Shown here: one piece after another, positions 53,419 through 62,242 of the stretch
How the letters are laid out: every line of letters begins with the position of its first letter
How positions within the stretch are numbered: the stretch's first letter is position 1
Origin: Pseudomonas sp. MIACH
Lineage (GTDB): Bacteria; Pseudomonadota; Gammaproteobacteria; Pseudomonadales; Pseudomonadaceae
Reading direction: 5' to 3'
Length of the DNA stretch: 64,000 bases
Assembly: GCF_001269925.1 (NCBI RefSeq)
Contig: NZ_LHVO01000052.1
Location: 62,001 to 126,000, forward strand
The notes under the pieces: generated by a model
Database searches by the model: none
The model's input: the letters and a program-made list of their open reading frames with translations, nothing else
Told to the model about the DNA's origin: nothing
Made by a program: the position numbers and the translations under genes

Positions 53419-53438
53419 CGTGCTCTTCTCCGGAAAAA

Positions 53439-54593
53439 TCAGGCGTTCTCTGCGATCAGGCCGCCATCGCGGGCCAACTGCGCCAAGTGATGGTCGGTAT
53501 CACCGAACATGAATTCGAGCATCGACAAGCGACGCATGTAGTGGCCGACCTGGCACTCTTCGGTGACGCCAATGCCGCCATGTAACTGCACCGCTGTTTG
53601 CGAGACGAAACGTGCCGAGCGACCGATTTGCACCTTGGCGGCCGAGATCGCCCGGCGGCGCTCCAGAGGGTCCGGGTCATTGCTCATCATGCTGGCGTAA
53701 AGCGCCATGCTGCGGGCCTGCTCGGTCATCACCAGCATGTCCACCGCTTTGTGCTGCAGGCTCTGGAAGGAACCGATGGCCACCCCAAACTGTTTGCGCA
53801 CTTTGAGGTACTCCACGGTCATCGTTTGCGCTTGTTCCATAGCCCCCACGGCTTCAGCGCACAGGGCCGCAATGGCGCCATCGACCGTCTGCTCGATTGA
53901 TTCAAGGGCCTTGCCGGCTTCACCCAACAAGGCCGCCGGGCCGACCCGGACCTGGGACAAACGGATGTCGGCGGCACGCAGTTGGTCCTGCATCCTGTAG
54001 CCACGCCGTGAAACGCCTTCGGCCTGCGCATCGACCACAAACAAAGCGATGCCGTCACGCTCGCGTCGTCCACCACTGACACGAGCCGAGACCAGTAGCG
54101 TGTCGGCGCAGTCACCATGCAGCACGAAGCGTTTGGCGCCGTCGAGAATCCAGTCATCGCCGTCTTGCCGGGCGGTGGTCGCCACATCAGCCAGGTCATA
54201 GCGCGACTGGTCTTCACTGTGGGCAAAGGCCAGCAGCCGTTCTCCACCGATCAACGCCGGCAGCCAATCCGCACGTTGTGCGGGGCTGGCCAATGCGCGT
54301 AGCAACCCGCCCGCCAGCACCACCGTCGCCAGGTAAGGCTCGAGCAGCAGGGAGCGCCCCATGGCCTCCATCACAATCATGGTCTCCACGGATCCACCGT
54401 TGAAGCCGCCGTCTTCTTCCGAAAACGGCAACCCGAGCAGCCCCAGTTCGGCAAACTGCGCCCACAACCGCCGGCTCCAGCCGTCTGGCTGCGCCAGGTA
54501 ACGCCCCCTCTGGTCAAAGCCGTATTGATCGGCCACCAGACGCTCGACCGCGTCCTTGAGCATGCGTTGTTCTTCGTTAAGATCGAAATTCAT
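53439..54593 (-). CDS. Acyl-CoA dehydrogenase, partner subunit of pair 3
   Basis: 384 residues, MNFDLNEEQRMLKDAVERLVADQY. Paralogue of 29185 and 47075; the helix-G position reads EQTVDGAIAALCAEA without the base Glu, and the C-terminus is HGGIGVTEECQVGHYMRR. Two bases separate it from its mate at 54596. Probable non-catalytic half of an alpha2beta2 enzyme. Confidence 0.9.
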   Translation of the reverse strand: MNFDLNEEQRMLKDAVERLVADQYGFDQRGRYLAQPDGWSRRLWAQFAELGLLGLPFSEEDGGFNGGSVETMIVMEAMGRSLLLEPYLATVVLAGGLLRALASPAQRADWLPALIGGERLLAFAHSEDQSRYDLADVATTARQDGDDWILDGAKRFVLHGDCADTLLVSARVSGGRRERDGIALFVVDAQAEGVSRRGYRMQDQLRAADIRLSQVRVGPAALLGEAGKALESIEQTVDGAIAALCAEAVGAMEQAQTMTVEYLKVRKQFGVAIGSFQSLQHKAVDMLVMTEQARSMALYASMMSNDPDPLERRRAISAAKVQIGRSARFVSQTAVQLHGGIGVTEECQVGHYMRRLSMLEFMFGDTDHHLAQLARDGGLIAENA

Positions 54594-54595
54594 GC

Positions 54596-55792
54596 TTAAA
54601 GCCCCAGCAACGTCTTGGCGAGAATGTTGTGCTGAACTTCATTGGAGCCGCCGACAATGGAGACGTGGCGGACCCAGTAGTAATTCGGCGCGATGGTCAG
54701 GGCCCAGTCATGCTCGCCGGACGCCGTATTTTCGCCGGTGACAAACGACAGATCGAATTCCAGTGCGTTGTAGCCAGCGACCTCCATCAACAATTCAGTG
54801 GCCGCCTGTTGCAATTCGGAGCCTTTCATCTTCAGGATCGAGCTGCGCGGATCCGGGACATGGCCATATTTTTCGCTGTCCGCAATAACGCGCATCTGGG
54901 TCATTTCCAGTGCTTTGAGCTCCACTTCGATGGACGCTACCCGCTCGCGAAAACGCGGTTCGTCCGCCAGGCAACCATCACCGACGCTCACGCTGCGCGC
55001 CAGTTGCTTGGCGCGCCTTACGCGAAACTTCGACAGGCCAACCCGAGCAATCCCTCCGCGCTCACTGCCCAGCAAGAACTTGGCGACATCCCACCCCTTG
55101 TTCACTTCTCCAATGACATTGGCGATCGGCACACGCACGTTGTCGAGGAACATTTCGTTGGTTTCGTGATGCCCATCCAGGGTGATGATCGGCCGCACCG
55201 TGATACCCGGCGTGCGCATGTCCATCAGCAAGAACGTGATGCCCTGTTGTTTTTTCGCGGTGGCATCGGTACGTACCAGCATGAAGCACCAGTCGGCATG
55301 GTGCGCGGTCGAGGTCCACATTTTCTGGCCGTTGATCACGTATTCGTCACCGTCACGTACCGCGCTGGTACGCAAGGAGGCCAGGTCCGACCCTGCGCCC
55401 GGTTCCGAAAAGCCCTGGCAGAACCAGTAGTCCATATTGGCGACACGCGGCAAGAATTCGCGTTTCTGTGCCTCGGTGCCAAAAGCAATCAACACCGGAC
55501 CGATCATGTTCATATTGAACGAGATCGGTTCTGGCGCCGGTGCCATGTGCAGCTCTTCCTTGAAGATGTATTGCTGGGTCGCGGTCCAGCCCTGCCCTCC
55601 CCACTCCGGGGACCAGGCAGGGGCCGCCCAACCCTTGGCGTTCAGAATGCGCACCCAGTCGACCATCTCCTCTTTGGAGATGCGCTGACCAGACTCCACC
55701 TTGCGCCGAACCGCCACCGGTAGCGCACTTTTAAGGAATGTCCGCACTTCATCGCGAAAGGCGACTTCCTCAGCCGTAAAGCGTAGATCCAT
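54596..55792 (-). CDS. Acyl-CoA dehydrogenase, catalytic subunit of pair 3
   Basis: 398 residues from the ATG at 55792. WFCQGFSEPGAGSDLASL near 128, KFLLGSERGGIARV near 242 with the helix-G Glu, ending VGGSNEVQHNILAKTLLGL. The longer frame to 55861 overlaps the racemase gene. Lies 14 bases after the racemase stop, so racemisation and dehydrogenation are probably linked. Confidence 0.91.
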   Translation of the reverse strand: MDLRFTAEEVAFRDEVRTFLKSALPVAVRRKVESGQRISKEEMVDWVRILNAKGWAAPAWSPEWGGQGWTATQQYIFKEELHMAPAPEPISFNMNMIGPVLIAFGTEAQKREFLPRVANMDYWFCQGFSEPGAGSDLASLRTSAVRDGDEYVINGQKMWTSTAHHADWCFMLVRTDATAKKQQGITFLLMDMRTPGITVRPIITLDGHHETNEMFLDNVRVPIANVIGEVNKGWDVAKFLLGSERGGIARVGLSKFRVRRAKQLARSVSVGDGCLADEPRFRERVASIEVELKALEMTQMRVIADSEKYGHVPDPRSSILKMKGSELQQAATELLMEVAGYNALEFDLSFVTGENTASGEHDWALTIAPNYYWVRHVSIVGGSNEVQHNILAKTLLGL

Positions 55793-55806
55793 GGAAACAT
55801 TCCTTC

Positions 55807-56952
55807 TCAGTCGATGATGCCGTCGCCACGCAACGCGGCAATTTCGCTGGCACTGAACCACGCGGCGAGCGCGGCATTGGTGTTCTCAGGGGTAACCGGT
55901 TTTGGCGCCGTCGGGGTCGAAGGCTCGCTGCGGGAAAAACGCGGTGCCGGGGCTGGCTGCACGACGCCATCGACCTTCACGAACGTGCCGCGCGCTTTAA
56001 GATGTGGGTGCTCGGTGGCTTCGGTAAAACTCAGTACACCGGCGGCGCAGGCATCGCTGGCCTCCAGCAGGCTGACCCATTCGTCGCGGCTGCGACTGAG
56101 GAAGCGCTCGGCGATAATCTGTTTGGCTTTAGGCCAGGCGCTACGGTCCATCTGTGCCCCCAAGCTGACGGGATCAATATCCATCAGGCGCAGCAGCTGA
56201 TCGTAAAACTTGCTTTCGATCGGTCCGACGCTGATGAATTTGCCGTCCTTGCAGGCATAGCAGTCATAGAAAGGTGAACCGCTGTCCGTGATGTTGGTGC
56301 CTCGCCCTTCTTTCCATATGCCCGCGGCGAGCATGCCGAAAAAGGTGGTTGCCAAGTGCGCTGCACCATCGACGATCGCTGCATCGACCACTTGGCCTTT
56401 GCCGGACTGCCGAGCTTCCAGGACACCCGCCAGAATACCCAGGGCCAGGTACAGCGAACCGCCCGCATAATCACCCAATAGATTAAGGGGAATGGTGGGG
56501 GGTTGCCCCTCACGACCGATGGCATCGAGCACCCCTGTCAGCGCCAGGTAGTTGAGGTCATGACCGGCATACGCTGCCATCGGGCCTGTCTGGCCCCAGC
56601 CCGTCATACGCCCATAAATCAGTTGAGGATTACGCGCCAGGCAGTCATCGGGCCCCAGCCCCAGACGCTCGGTGACACCGGGACGGAAACCTTCGATCAG
56701 CGCATCGGCTTGTTCGACCAGCTTAAGCACGGTCTCTACGCCCATCGGGTCTTTGAGATCCAGGGCAATCGCATAGCGGTTGCGCAATAACGTGTTGTAT
56801 TGCAATGGGCGCTCGATCCCCAGCTTGACCGGTTCCTTGCGATCCACCCGAATCACGGTCGCGCCCAGGTCGGCCAATAGCATCGCGCACATTGGCCCAG
56901 GGCCGATGCCGGCCAGTTCGACCACCTTGAAGCCGGTTAGCGGGCCGGCCAT
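55807..56952 (-). CDS. Alpha-methylacyl-CoA racemase (CaiB/BaiF fold)
   Basis: 381 residues from the ATG at 56952, starting MAGPLTGFKVVELAGIGPGP as in AMACR and mycobacterial MCR rather than CoA transferases. Probable catalytic His in AYAGHDLNYLALTG near 122 and Asp in NLLGDYAGGSLY near 152; FYDCYACKDGKFISVGPIE near 225. It converts (2R)- to (2S)-methyl-branched acyl-CoAs so that acyl-CoA dehydrogenases can act, a step needed for isoprenoid and steroid side chains. Between an SDR and ACAD pair 3. Confidence 0.92.
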   Translation of the reverse strand: MAGPLTGFKVVELAGIGPGPMCAMLLADLGATVIRVDRKEPVKLGIERPLQYNTLLRNRYAIALDLKDPMGVETVLKLVEQADALIEGFRPGVTERLGLGPDDCLARNPQLIYGRMTGWGQTGPMAAYAGHDLNYLALTGVLDAIGREGQPPTIPLNLLGDYAGGSLYLALGILAGVLEARQSGKGQVVDAAIVDGAAHLATTFFGMLAAGIWKEGRGTNITDSGSPFYDCYACKDGKFISVGPIESKFYDQLLRLMDIDPVSLGAQMDRSAWPKAKQIIAERFLSRSRDEWVSLLEASDACAAGVLSFTEATEHPHLKARGTFVKVDGVVQPAPAPRFSRSEPSTPTAPKPVTPENTNAALAAWFSASEIAALRGDGIID

Positions 56953-56954
56953 GG

Positions 56955-57806
56955 TTATTTGCGCCCCTTGTTGCGCATGGCTTCCCACTGATCTTCCGAC
57001 CAGCCCTGCATGGCACGGGCAGTCGGGCCGCCAACGCCCTGCATCCAGCGTCCGCCATCGATCACGATCATTTCACCGGTAATGTACCCAGAGCCATCAC
57101 AGGCAAGGTAGCTGTACAGATCAGACAATTCCTGATGCTCACCAAAACGCCGCAGCGGCACACTCAGGTCTTGCGGTTCCACTTGAGAGCCTTGCGGATA
57201 GAGCTGCTCCCAGGCGCCCGGAGTCGGAAACAACCCAGGCGCCACACAGTTCAAGCGAATGCCTTTAGGGCCCCACTCCACTGCCAGGCTGCGGGTCATC
57301 GCCAGCACGCCGGCCTTGGCCGCGGCGCTGGGGGCGGTGAATGCCGAACCGGTCATGGTCGGCGTTGACACCGTACTGATGACATTGCCCGGCCGGCCTT
57401 CAGCGATCCAGCGCTTACCTGCGGCGATAGCACAATAGAAGCTGCCATGCAGCACGATATCCAGCACCGCATCGACCGCTCGAGACGAAAGGGTTTCGGT
57501 GCGCGCGATAAAATTAGCCGCTGCGTTGCACAACAACACGTCCAGGGGACCTTCCCGCCAGATAGTTTCCATCATCGTTTCGACCGATTCGGCGTCGCGT
57601 ACATCGACCTGCACCGCGCTGACGCGAACCCCTGGCATGGCCTCGCGGAACTCGTCCAGCGTCGCGTTCAGGACCTCAAGGCGACGCCCGGCGATCACCA
57701 GTTCGGCACCCAGTTCCAGGTAACGCCTGCCGATGCTTTTACCCAACCCTGTGCCGCCACCGGTGATCAGGATTTTCTTTCCGGCCAACAAATCACTTGC
57801 ATACAT
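56955..57806 (-). CDS. 2,4-dienoyl-CoA reductase-type SDR
   Basis: 283 residues from the ATG at 57806. TGGGTGLGKSIGRRYLELG near 15; the catalytic segment reads PSAAAKAGVLAMTRSLAVEWG, with Ser in place of Tyr in Tyr-x-x-x-Lys, exactly as in the mitochondrial 2,4-dienoyl-CoA reductase. It therefore probably reduces a dienoyl-CoA with NADPH rather than acting as an alcohol dehydrogenase. Two bases from the racemase start. Confidence 0.88.
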   Translation of the reverse strand: MYASDLLAGKKILITGGGTGLGKSIGRRYLELGAELVIAGRRLEVLNATLDEFREAMPGVRVSAVQVDVRDAESVETMMETIWREGPLDVLLCNAAANFIARTETLSSRAVDAVLDIVLHGSFYCAIAAGKRWIAEGRPGNVISTVSTPTMTGSAFTAPSAAAKAGVLAMTRSLAVEWGPKGIRLNCVAPGLFPTPGAWEQLYPQGSQVEPQDLSVPLRRFGEHQELSDLYSYLACDGSGYITGEMIVIDGGRWMQGVGGPTARAMQGWSEDQWEAMRNKGRK

Positions 57807-57810
57807 GGCA

Positions 57811-58602
57811 TCAGTTCCCGCTAAAGGTCGGTGGGCGTTTTTCCATAAAGGCCGCAACGGCCTCCAGGTGATCGTGGGTCTGGCGGGTCAAGGGGTTAAG
57901 GTCGACTTCCCGGCGCCAGGCCGCGCTGATGGTGTTATTGCCGTTGACCAGGCTTGCCTTGAGCAGCGCGAGGGTGACGGGCGGAAGTTGTGCCAGCTGA
58001 GAGGCACGGGACACCGCCAGGGCCAATGCTTCACCGGGCTCGGCGACTTGATTGAACAGGCCGATACGCCCAGCCTCAACGCCATCAAAGGCAGCGCCAC
58101 TGAGCATCAATTCCCGCGCCTTACCACCGCCCACTTTTTGCGGCAGGGTCCACAGCAAACCGGTATCAGGAAGCAAGCCGACCTTGACGAAGGCGCAGGA
58201 AAGCTTCGAAGCAGCACTGCCGATGGCCAAATCGCAGGCTGCCGCCAGCGAGACCCCGGCGCCCATGCAATTGCCTTCGACGGCGGCAACCACAGGTTTG
58301 CTTCCCGTGAAGATCATGCGAAACAGGCGCGTGCCGATGGCGATCCGTTCACGCATGGCGAGCAGCGACGGGTCTACAGAGGTCATCTCCGACAGGTCCC
58401 CCCCGGCACAGAAATGACCACCAGCGCCGGTCAGCACGATGGCCCGACTCTCGCTGTCTTCGTTAAACAGTGTATGGAAGGTGTCCAGTAGCGCCAGACG
58501 CATCTTCATCGAGAACGCATTCCTGCGTTCCGGGCAGTTCATCGTGACCACAGCCACCGCGCCTTCGCGGTGCACCTGGACGATGTCGTTGTGTTCGCTC
58601 AT
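57811..58602 (-). CDS. Enoyl-CoA hydratase/isomerase (tandem copy 1)
   Basis: 263 residues, from the ATG at 58602 (MSEHNDIVQVHREGAVAVV); the frame is open far upstream but inside the next gene. FCAGGDLSEM near 70, MGAGVSLAAACDLAI near 113, FVKVGLLPDTGLLWTLPQKVG near 138. The PDTG Asp matches the acid/base of PaaG-type isomerases. About one third to half identical to the two genes upstream. Confidence 0.89.
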   Translation of the reverse strand: MSEHNDIVQVHREGAVAVVTMNCPERRNAFSMKMRLALLDTFHTLFNEDSESRAIVLTGAGGHFCAGGDLSEMTSVDPSLLAMRERIAIGTRLFRMIFTGSKPVVAAVEGNCMGAGVSLAAACDLAIGSAASKLSCAFVKVGLLPDTGLLWTLPQKVGGGKARELMLSGAAFDGVEAGRIGLFNQVAEPGEALALAVSRASQLAQLPPVTLALLKASLVNGNNTISAAWRREVDLNPLTRQTHDHLEAVAAFMEKRPPTFSGN

Positions 58603-58612
58603 CGGTATCTCC

Positions 58613-59413
58613 CTACTGGCCGGTGAAGACAGGCGCGCGTTTCTCGATAAAGGCGTTGGCGGCCTCCAGATGGTCTTTGGATTGGCGCAGCAATGGCTGA
58701 AAGTCGATTTCGGCACGCAATGCGGCGTCCATGTCGTCGGCACCGAAGGTCAGTGCGGCCTTGAGCAGCGCCATGCCCAAAGGCGGTTGTTTGGCCAGCT
58801 CCTTGGCATAGGCAATGGCCGCCGCCAAGGCTTGCCCAGGCTCAACCAGCTGATTGACCAAGCCAATGCGCGCCGCTTCGACGCCATCGATTTCGCGCGC
58901 CAGGGACAGCAGTTCGCGCGCTTTGCTCATACCGATTTTTTTCGGCAGCGTCCAAAGGATGCCGGTATCGGGAATCAACCCGATGCGCAGGAATGCCGCG
59001 CAGAAACGCGCCGAAGAGGACGCCACGATGTAGTCGGTTGCCACGGCCAGCGACAGGCCAGCGCCGAACGCAATGCCCTCTACGGCACAAATCACCGGTT
59101 TCGGGCCGCCCAGCATGTCGCGCACGACCTGGCAGGATTCATCGAGTATTTCCCGGCTTTGCAACACGGTGCGCTGGACCATTTCGGAAATATCGGCACC
59201 CGCGCTGAACTGGCCGTCGGCCCCCGTCAGCACGATGACCCGCGAATCCGGGTCGGCCACCAACAGGTGATGGAGGGTGTCGCGCAGGGTCAAGCGCATC
59301 TGCCGCCCCAGTGCATTGCGTCGTTGCGGGTTAGCAATGGTCACGATCGCGATTTCACCGTCGCGAGTGACCTGGATACGCTCGTCCGCATGTTTCAGGT
59401 TGAAGGCATTCAT
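58613..59413 (-). CDS. Enoyl-CoA hydratase/isomerase (tandem copy 2)
   Basis: 266 residues. FSAGADISEMVQRTV near 70, FGAGLSLAVATDYIV near 118, FLRIGLIPDTGILWTLPKKIG near 142. PaaG-like pattern with the conserved Asp in PDTG. Middle member of three tandem copies, with intergenic gaps near 10 bases. C-terminus IEKRAPVFTGQ. Confidence 0.9.
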   Translation of the reverse strand: MNAFNLKHADERIQVTRDGEIAIVTIANPQRRNALGRQMRLTLRDTLHHLLVADPDSRVIVLTGADGQFSAGADISEMVQRTVLQSREILDESCQVVRDMLGGPKPVICAVEGIAFGAGLSLAVATDYIVASSSARFCAAFLRIGLIPDTGILWTLPKKIGMSKARELLSLAREIDGVEAARIGLVNQLVEPGQALAAAIAYAKELAKQPPLGMALLKAALTFGADDMDAALRAEIDFQPLLRQSKDHLEAANAFIEKRAPVFTGQ

Positions 59414-59425
59414 GTCTGCTGCTCC

Positions 59426-60223
59426 TTAGTTGCCGACGAAAACCGCGGGGCGTTTTTCCATGAAGGCTTTGGTCGCCTCGACGTGGTCCTGGCTGCGACG
59501 CAAAAGCGGTTGCAGATTGACTTCGGTTTCGATCGCTTCATCCAGTGAGTCGATACCGTTGGCTAATGCAGTCTTCAGGTGCGCAATGGCCAGCGGCGGC
59601 ATCAGCGCATACTCATGGGCAACCTTCAGCGCGGCGGCCAACGCCGTCCCCGGCTCGACCTGTTGATTGGCAAAGCCGATGCGAGCAGCCTCTTTCCCAT
59701 TGAATTCCTGGGTGGTCAGCATTAATTCTCGAGCCTTTGCGGCGCCCACACGCTGGCTCAATGACCAGAACAAACCCGTATCCGGCATCAGCCCCACCTT
59801 GAGGAATGCGCAGGCAAAGCGAGCATTGGATGCGCAGACCACATAGTCGCTGGCCGCCGCCAGTGACACCCCGGCGCCCATGGCAACGCCTTCGACGGCA
59901 GCGACTATGGCTTTGGGGCCTTCGACCATCAGCTTGAAAATGTCCAGAGGCAACTGGTTACGTTCGCGGTATTCCAGAACGGTGCGCGCCTGCATCTCGG
60001 AAATATCGCCACCGGCGCAGAAAGTGCCGGCGGCACCGGTCAGGACAATGGCCCGGCACGGATCGCGGTGCATCAGTTGATTCAGACGCTTGAGCAGGGC
60101 TTGGCGCATCCTCAATGAGAACGCATTGCGGCGCTTGGGGTAGTTGAGGGTAACGATAGCCACCGCGCCTTGATGCTCGATGTAAACGATGTCATCCGAA
60201 GCCACGTGCTCAGAAGTGCTCAT
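59426..60223 (-). CDS. Enoyl-CoA hydratase/isomerase (tandem copy 3)
   Basis: 265 residues. FCAGGDISEMQARTV near 72, MGAGVSLAAASDYVV near 120, FLKVGLMPDTGLFWSLSQRVG near 143. Its start overlaps the stop of the thiolase-like gene as ATGA. Most upstream of the tandem triplet. Probable isomerase or hydratase on branched enoyl-CoAs. Confidence 0.9.
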   Translation of the reverse strand: MSTSEHVASDDIVYIEHQGAVAIVTLNYPKRRNAFSLRMRQALLKRLNQLMHRDPCRAIVLTGAAGTFCAGGDISEMQARTVLEYRERNQLPLDIFKLMVEGPKAIVAAVEGVAMGAGVSLAAASDYVVCASNARFACAFLKVGLMPDTGLFWSLSQRVGAAKARELMLTTQEFNGKEAARIGFANQQVEPGTALAAALKVAHEYALMPPLAIAHLKTALANGIDSLDEAIETEVNLQPLLRRSQDHVEATKAFMEKRPAVFVGN

Positions 60224-61371
60224 AGTGTGTCCGCCGTACCAAGAATGAGGGTCGCCTGGCTGGACAGAACGCCGCCGTTACCATGGGCAATCGCCAGTTT
60301 CGCCTGCGGGACTTGCCTCGCATCGCACAGCCCCATCAGCTGCTGCGTGGCTTCGACCATGGTGAACAGCCCGTACATCCCGGGGTGCACACAGGAAAGA
60401 CCGCCGCCATTGGTGTTGACTGCCAGATGGCCACCGGGGGCAATGCCTCCATTGGCGACGAAGTTGCCGCCCTCGCCCTTCGGACAAAAACCCAGGTCTT
60501 CGAGAAACAGGATCGGGTTGATGGTGAATGCGTCGTACAACATCACCACGTCAATATCAGCAGGCCCCACGCCGGCCATGGTGTAGGCGCGCTGTCCCGA
60601 TTCACGCGCCGCCGTCACGGTGAGGTCGGCCATGCACGCGATTTCGCGGTGGCTGGTGGCCGAACCCGCGCCCAACAGGTAGGCCGGTTTGCTGGCCAAA
60701 TCCCGTGCACGATCGGCACGCACCATGACCACTGCGGCAGCACCGTCGGTCACTAGGCAGCAATCGCGTACGCTCAATGGGTCGGACACCATCCGGGCAC
60801 CGAGCACATCGTCAATGCTCAGATCATCACGCATGTAGGCCTCAGGGTTGAGCTGCGCCCATTTACGGGCCGCCACCGCCACCTCAGCCAAATGCTCGCG
60901 GGTGGTGCCGTACTGGTGCATATGGCGAGCGGCTGCCATGGCATAAGACGAGACTGGATTCATCGGACGGTAAGGCGCTTCCCACGGCGAGGGCCGTGAG
61001 GACTGGATCAGTTTCCCGGAGGCGCTTTTCTGGTTACTGCCATAGGCGATCAATGCGACGTCAATCTGCCCGGTCGCCAGGGCCATCGCCGCCGTATGAG
61101 CATAAATCTGGAACGCAGAACCGCCGGTACGGTTGTTGTCGGTAAACGTCGGGTGAATACCCAGGTATTCGGCAAAGGTCAGTCCAGACAACATGTCATC
61201 CGGCACACACACAAACAGTCCATCGACGTCAGCCGGGGTTAATCCCACCTGGGCCAGTGCCTTGACGCTCGCACTGGCGGCAAGGTCCATGGAAGAAAGG
61301 CCGGGCGCTTCACCGATACCGTAAGTGGCAGCGGCAACAATTGCCGTACGCCCACGCAAGTTGTAATCCAT
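60220..61371 (-). CDS. Thiolase-superfamily protein lacking the N-terminal Cys (SCP2/Ltp2-like)
   Basis: 383 residues from the ATG at 61371 (AGGA upstream). Resembles the lipid-transfer/SCP2 thiolase group: DVDGLFVCVPDDML near 45, MLYDAFTINPILFLEDLGFC near 265, SCVHPGMYGLFTMVEATQQL near 320, HGNGGVLSSQATLILG near 360. Where thiolases carry the nucleophilic Cys, the segment reads NRTGGSAFQIYAHT. This matches Ltp2-type retro-aldolases that split tertiary beta-hydroxyacyl-CoAs, a group that works with a DUF35 protein. The DUF35 gene is directly upstream. A thiolytic role is unlikely without the Cys. Confidence 0.86.
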   Translation of the reverse strand: MDYNLRGRTAIVAAATYGIGEAPGLSSMDLAASASVKALAQVGLTPADVDGLFVCVPDDMLSGLTFAEYLGIHPTFTDNNRTGGSAFQIYAHTAAMALATGQIDVALIAYGSNQKSASGKLIQSSRPSPWEAPYRPMNPVSSYAMAAARHMHQYGTTREHLAEVAVAARKWAQLNPEAYMRDDLSIDDVLGARMVSDPLSVRDCCLVTDGAAAVVMVRADRARDLASKPAYLLGAGSATSHREIACMADLTVTAARESGQRAYTMAGVGPADIDVVMLYDAFTINPILFLEDLGFCPKGEGGNFVANGGIAPGGHLAVNTNGGGLSCVHPGMYGLFTMVEATQQLMGLCDARQVPQAKLAIAHGNGGVLSSQATLILGTADTL

Positions 61372-61438
61372 AGGGTCCTGCCTTGTTGTTATGGCTGCAG
61401 GTAAATAGAAAGACACTGGCTCTTTGAAGCGATGCCCG

Positions 61439-61807
61439 TTAAACCGGTTCGAAAATCAGCACCGCCACATCACTGGCATCACGCACGATACGGGCTTGAA
61501 CGTTTTGCCCGATCTGCACGGCCTCAGGCGCGATCCCTTCGACGCGACTCATCATGCGCACGCCTTCAGCGAGGTCGATCAGGGCTACGTTGTAATGAGG
61601 TGTGGGTGGGCGCTGACGGACGACGGTGGTGGAATACACCACGCCGCGGCCGCTGGACGGGACCCATTCAAGATCAGTGCGCCCGGATCCCGGCTCGGCA
61701 ACACGCGGGTAGAACACGAAAGCACCGCTCTGCCGACTGCGCTGCAGCATGAATCGCCCCTCGCAGAGGTGGCGCTGGTAATCAGACTCAGGGAGCAAGG
61801 CATCCAT
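61439..61807 (-). CDS. DUF35 OB-fold protein without zinc ribbon cysteines
   Basis: 122 residues: an N-terminal rubredoxin-like ribbon region and C-terminal OB-fold (VVYSTTVVRQRPPTPHYNVALIDLAEGVRMMSRVEG). The ribbon, usually with two Cys-x-x-Cys pairs, here reads LQRSRQSGAFVFYPRV, and there is no Cys there at all. DUF35 proteins bind SCP2-thiolase-like enzymes and are required for retro-aldol activity in steroid side-chain systems. First gene of the fifteen-gene operon, 44 bases downstream of operator site F. Confidence 0.88.
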   Translation of the reverse strand: MDALLPESDYQRHLCEGRFMLQRSRQSGAFVFYPRVAEPGSGRTDLEWVPSSGRGVVYSTTVVRQRPPTPHYNVALIDLAEGVRMMSRVEGIAPEAVQIGQNVQARIVRDASDVAVLIFEPV

Positions 61808-62242
61808 GGGTTTTACCTTAGTATGTTCGCAGACAATAAGTTGTTTTTATGAACGTCATTCCGAATAGTAAACGCCGTTCTTCTGCAACGTCAAGCATGC
61901 TGCATCTATTGCGCACTCACAAGACATACATAATACCGAACGGCATTTTCATATTTTTTACCTGACCGACCCTCAAATATCTCCCCAGCACATTTTTTGA
62001 AATCCTCAAAACCGCTTAACCCACCCATTAAATAATGGATATACAGGGTTCTTAGCCCTTTTCGAGGGTCCATCCCTTGCATTCAGCTCAAATGCGCTTG
62101 ACACAAAACCTGAACGACGTTTACTTTTGCGAACGACATTCAGAAACATGAATACCGGTTTCTGACAGCGTTGTATTGGCCGAGCCCGCTGATAGGTTCG
62201 AGCCGCCGCCGTAACCAGTGTGTTTGGGGAGTAAGCATAACC
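61808..62242. promoter_or_regulatory. Divergent promoter region with operator sites F and G
   Basis: An AT-rich, gene-free gap of 435 bases. Site F: GAACGTCATTC (61851-61861) and AAACGCCGTTC (61870-61880), serving the DUF35 operon. Site G: GAACGACGTTT (62112-62122) and GAACGACATTC (62131-62141), serving the ACAD at 62243. Both pairs have centres 19 bp apart. A loose single match, GAACGGCATTT, occurs at 61939-61949. Confidence 0.75.

Noticed and set aside
54629..55723. Long plus-strand frame opposite an acyl-CoA dehydrogenase
   Set aside because: Shadow of the strongly conserved ACAD gene on the other strand; no recognisable domain. The same applies to frames at 30460-31554, 38042-39082 and 39763-40893.
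55807..56952. A CoA transferase of the CaiB type
   Set aside because: The N-terminus and the AGHDLNY and GDYAGGS segments match the racemase subgroup much better.
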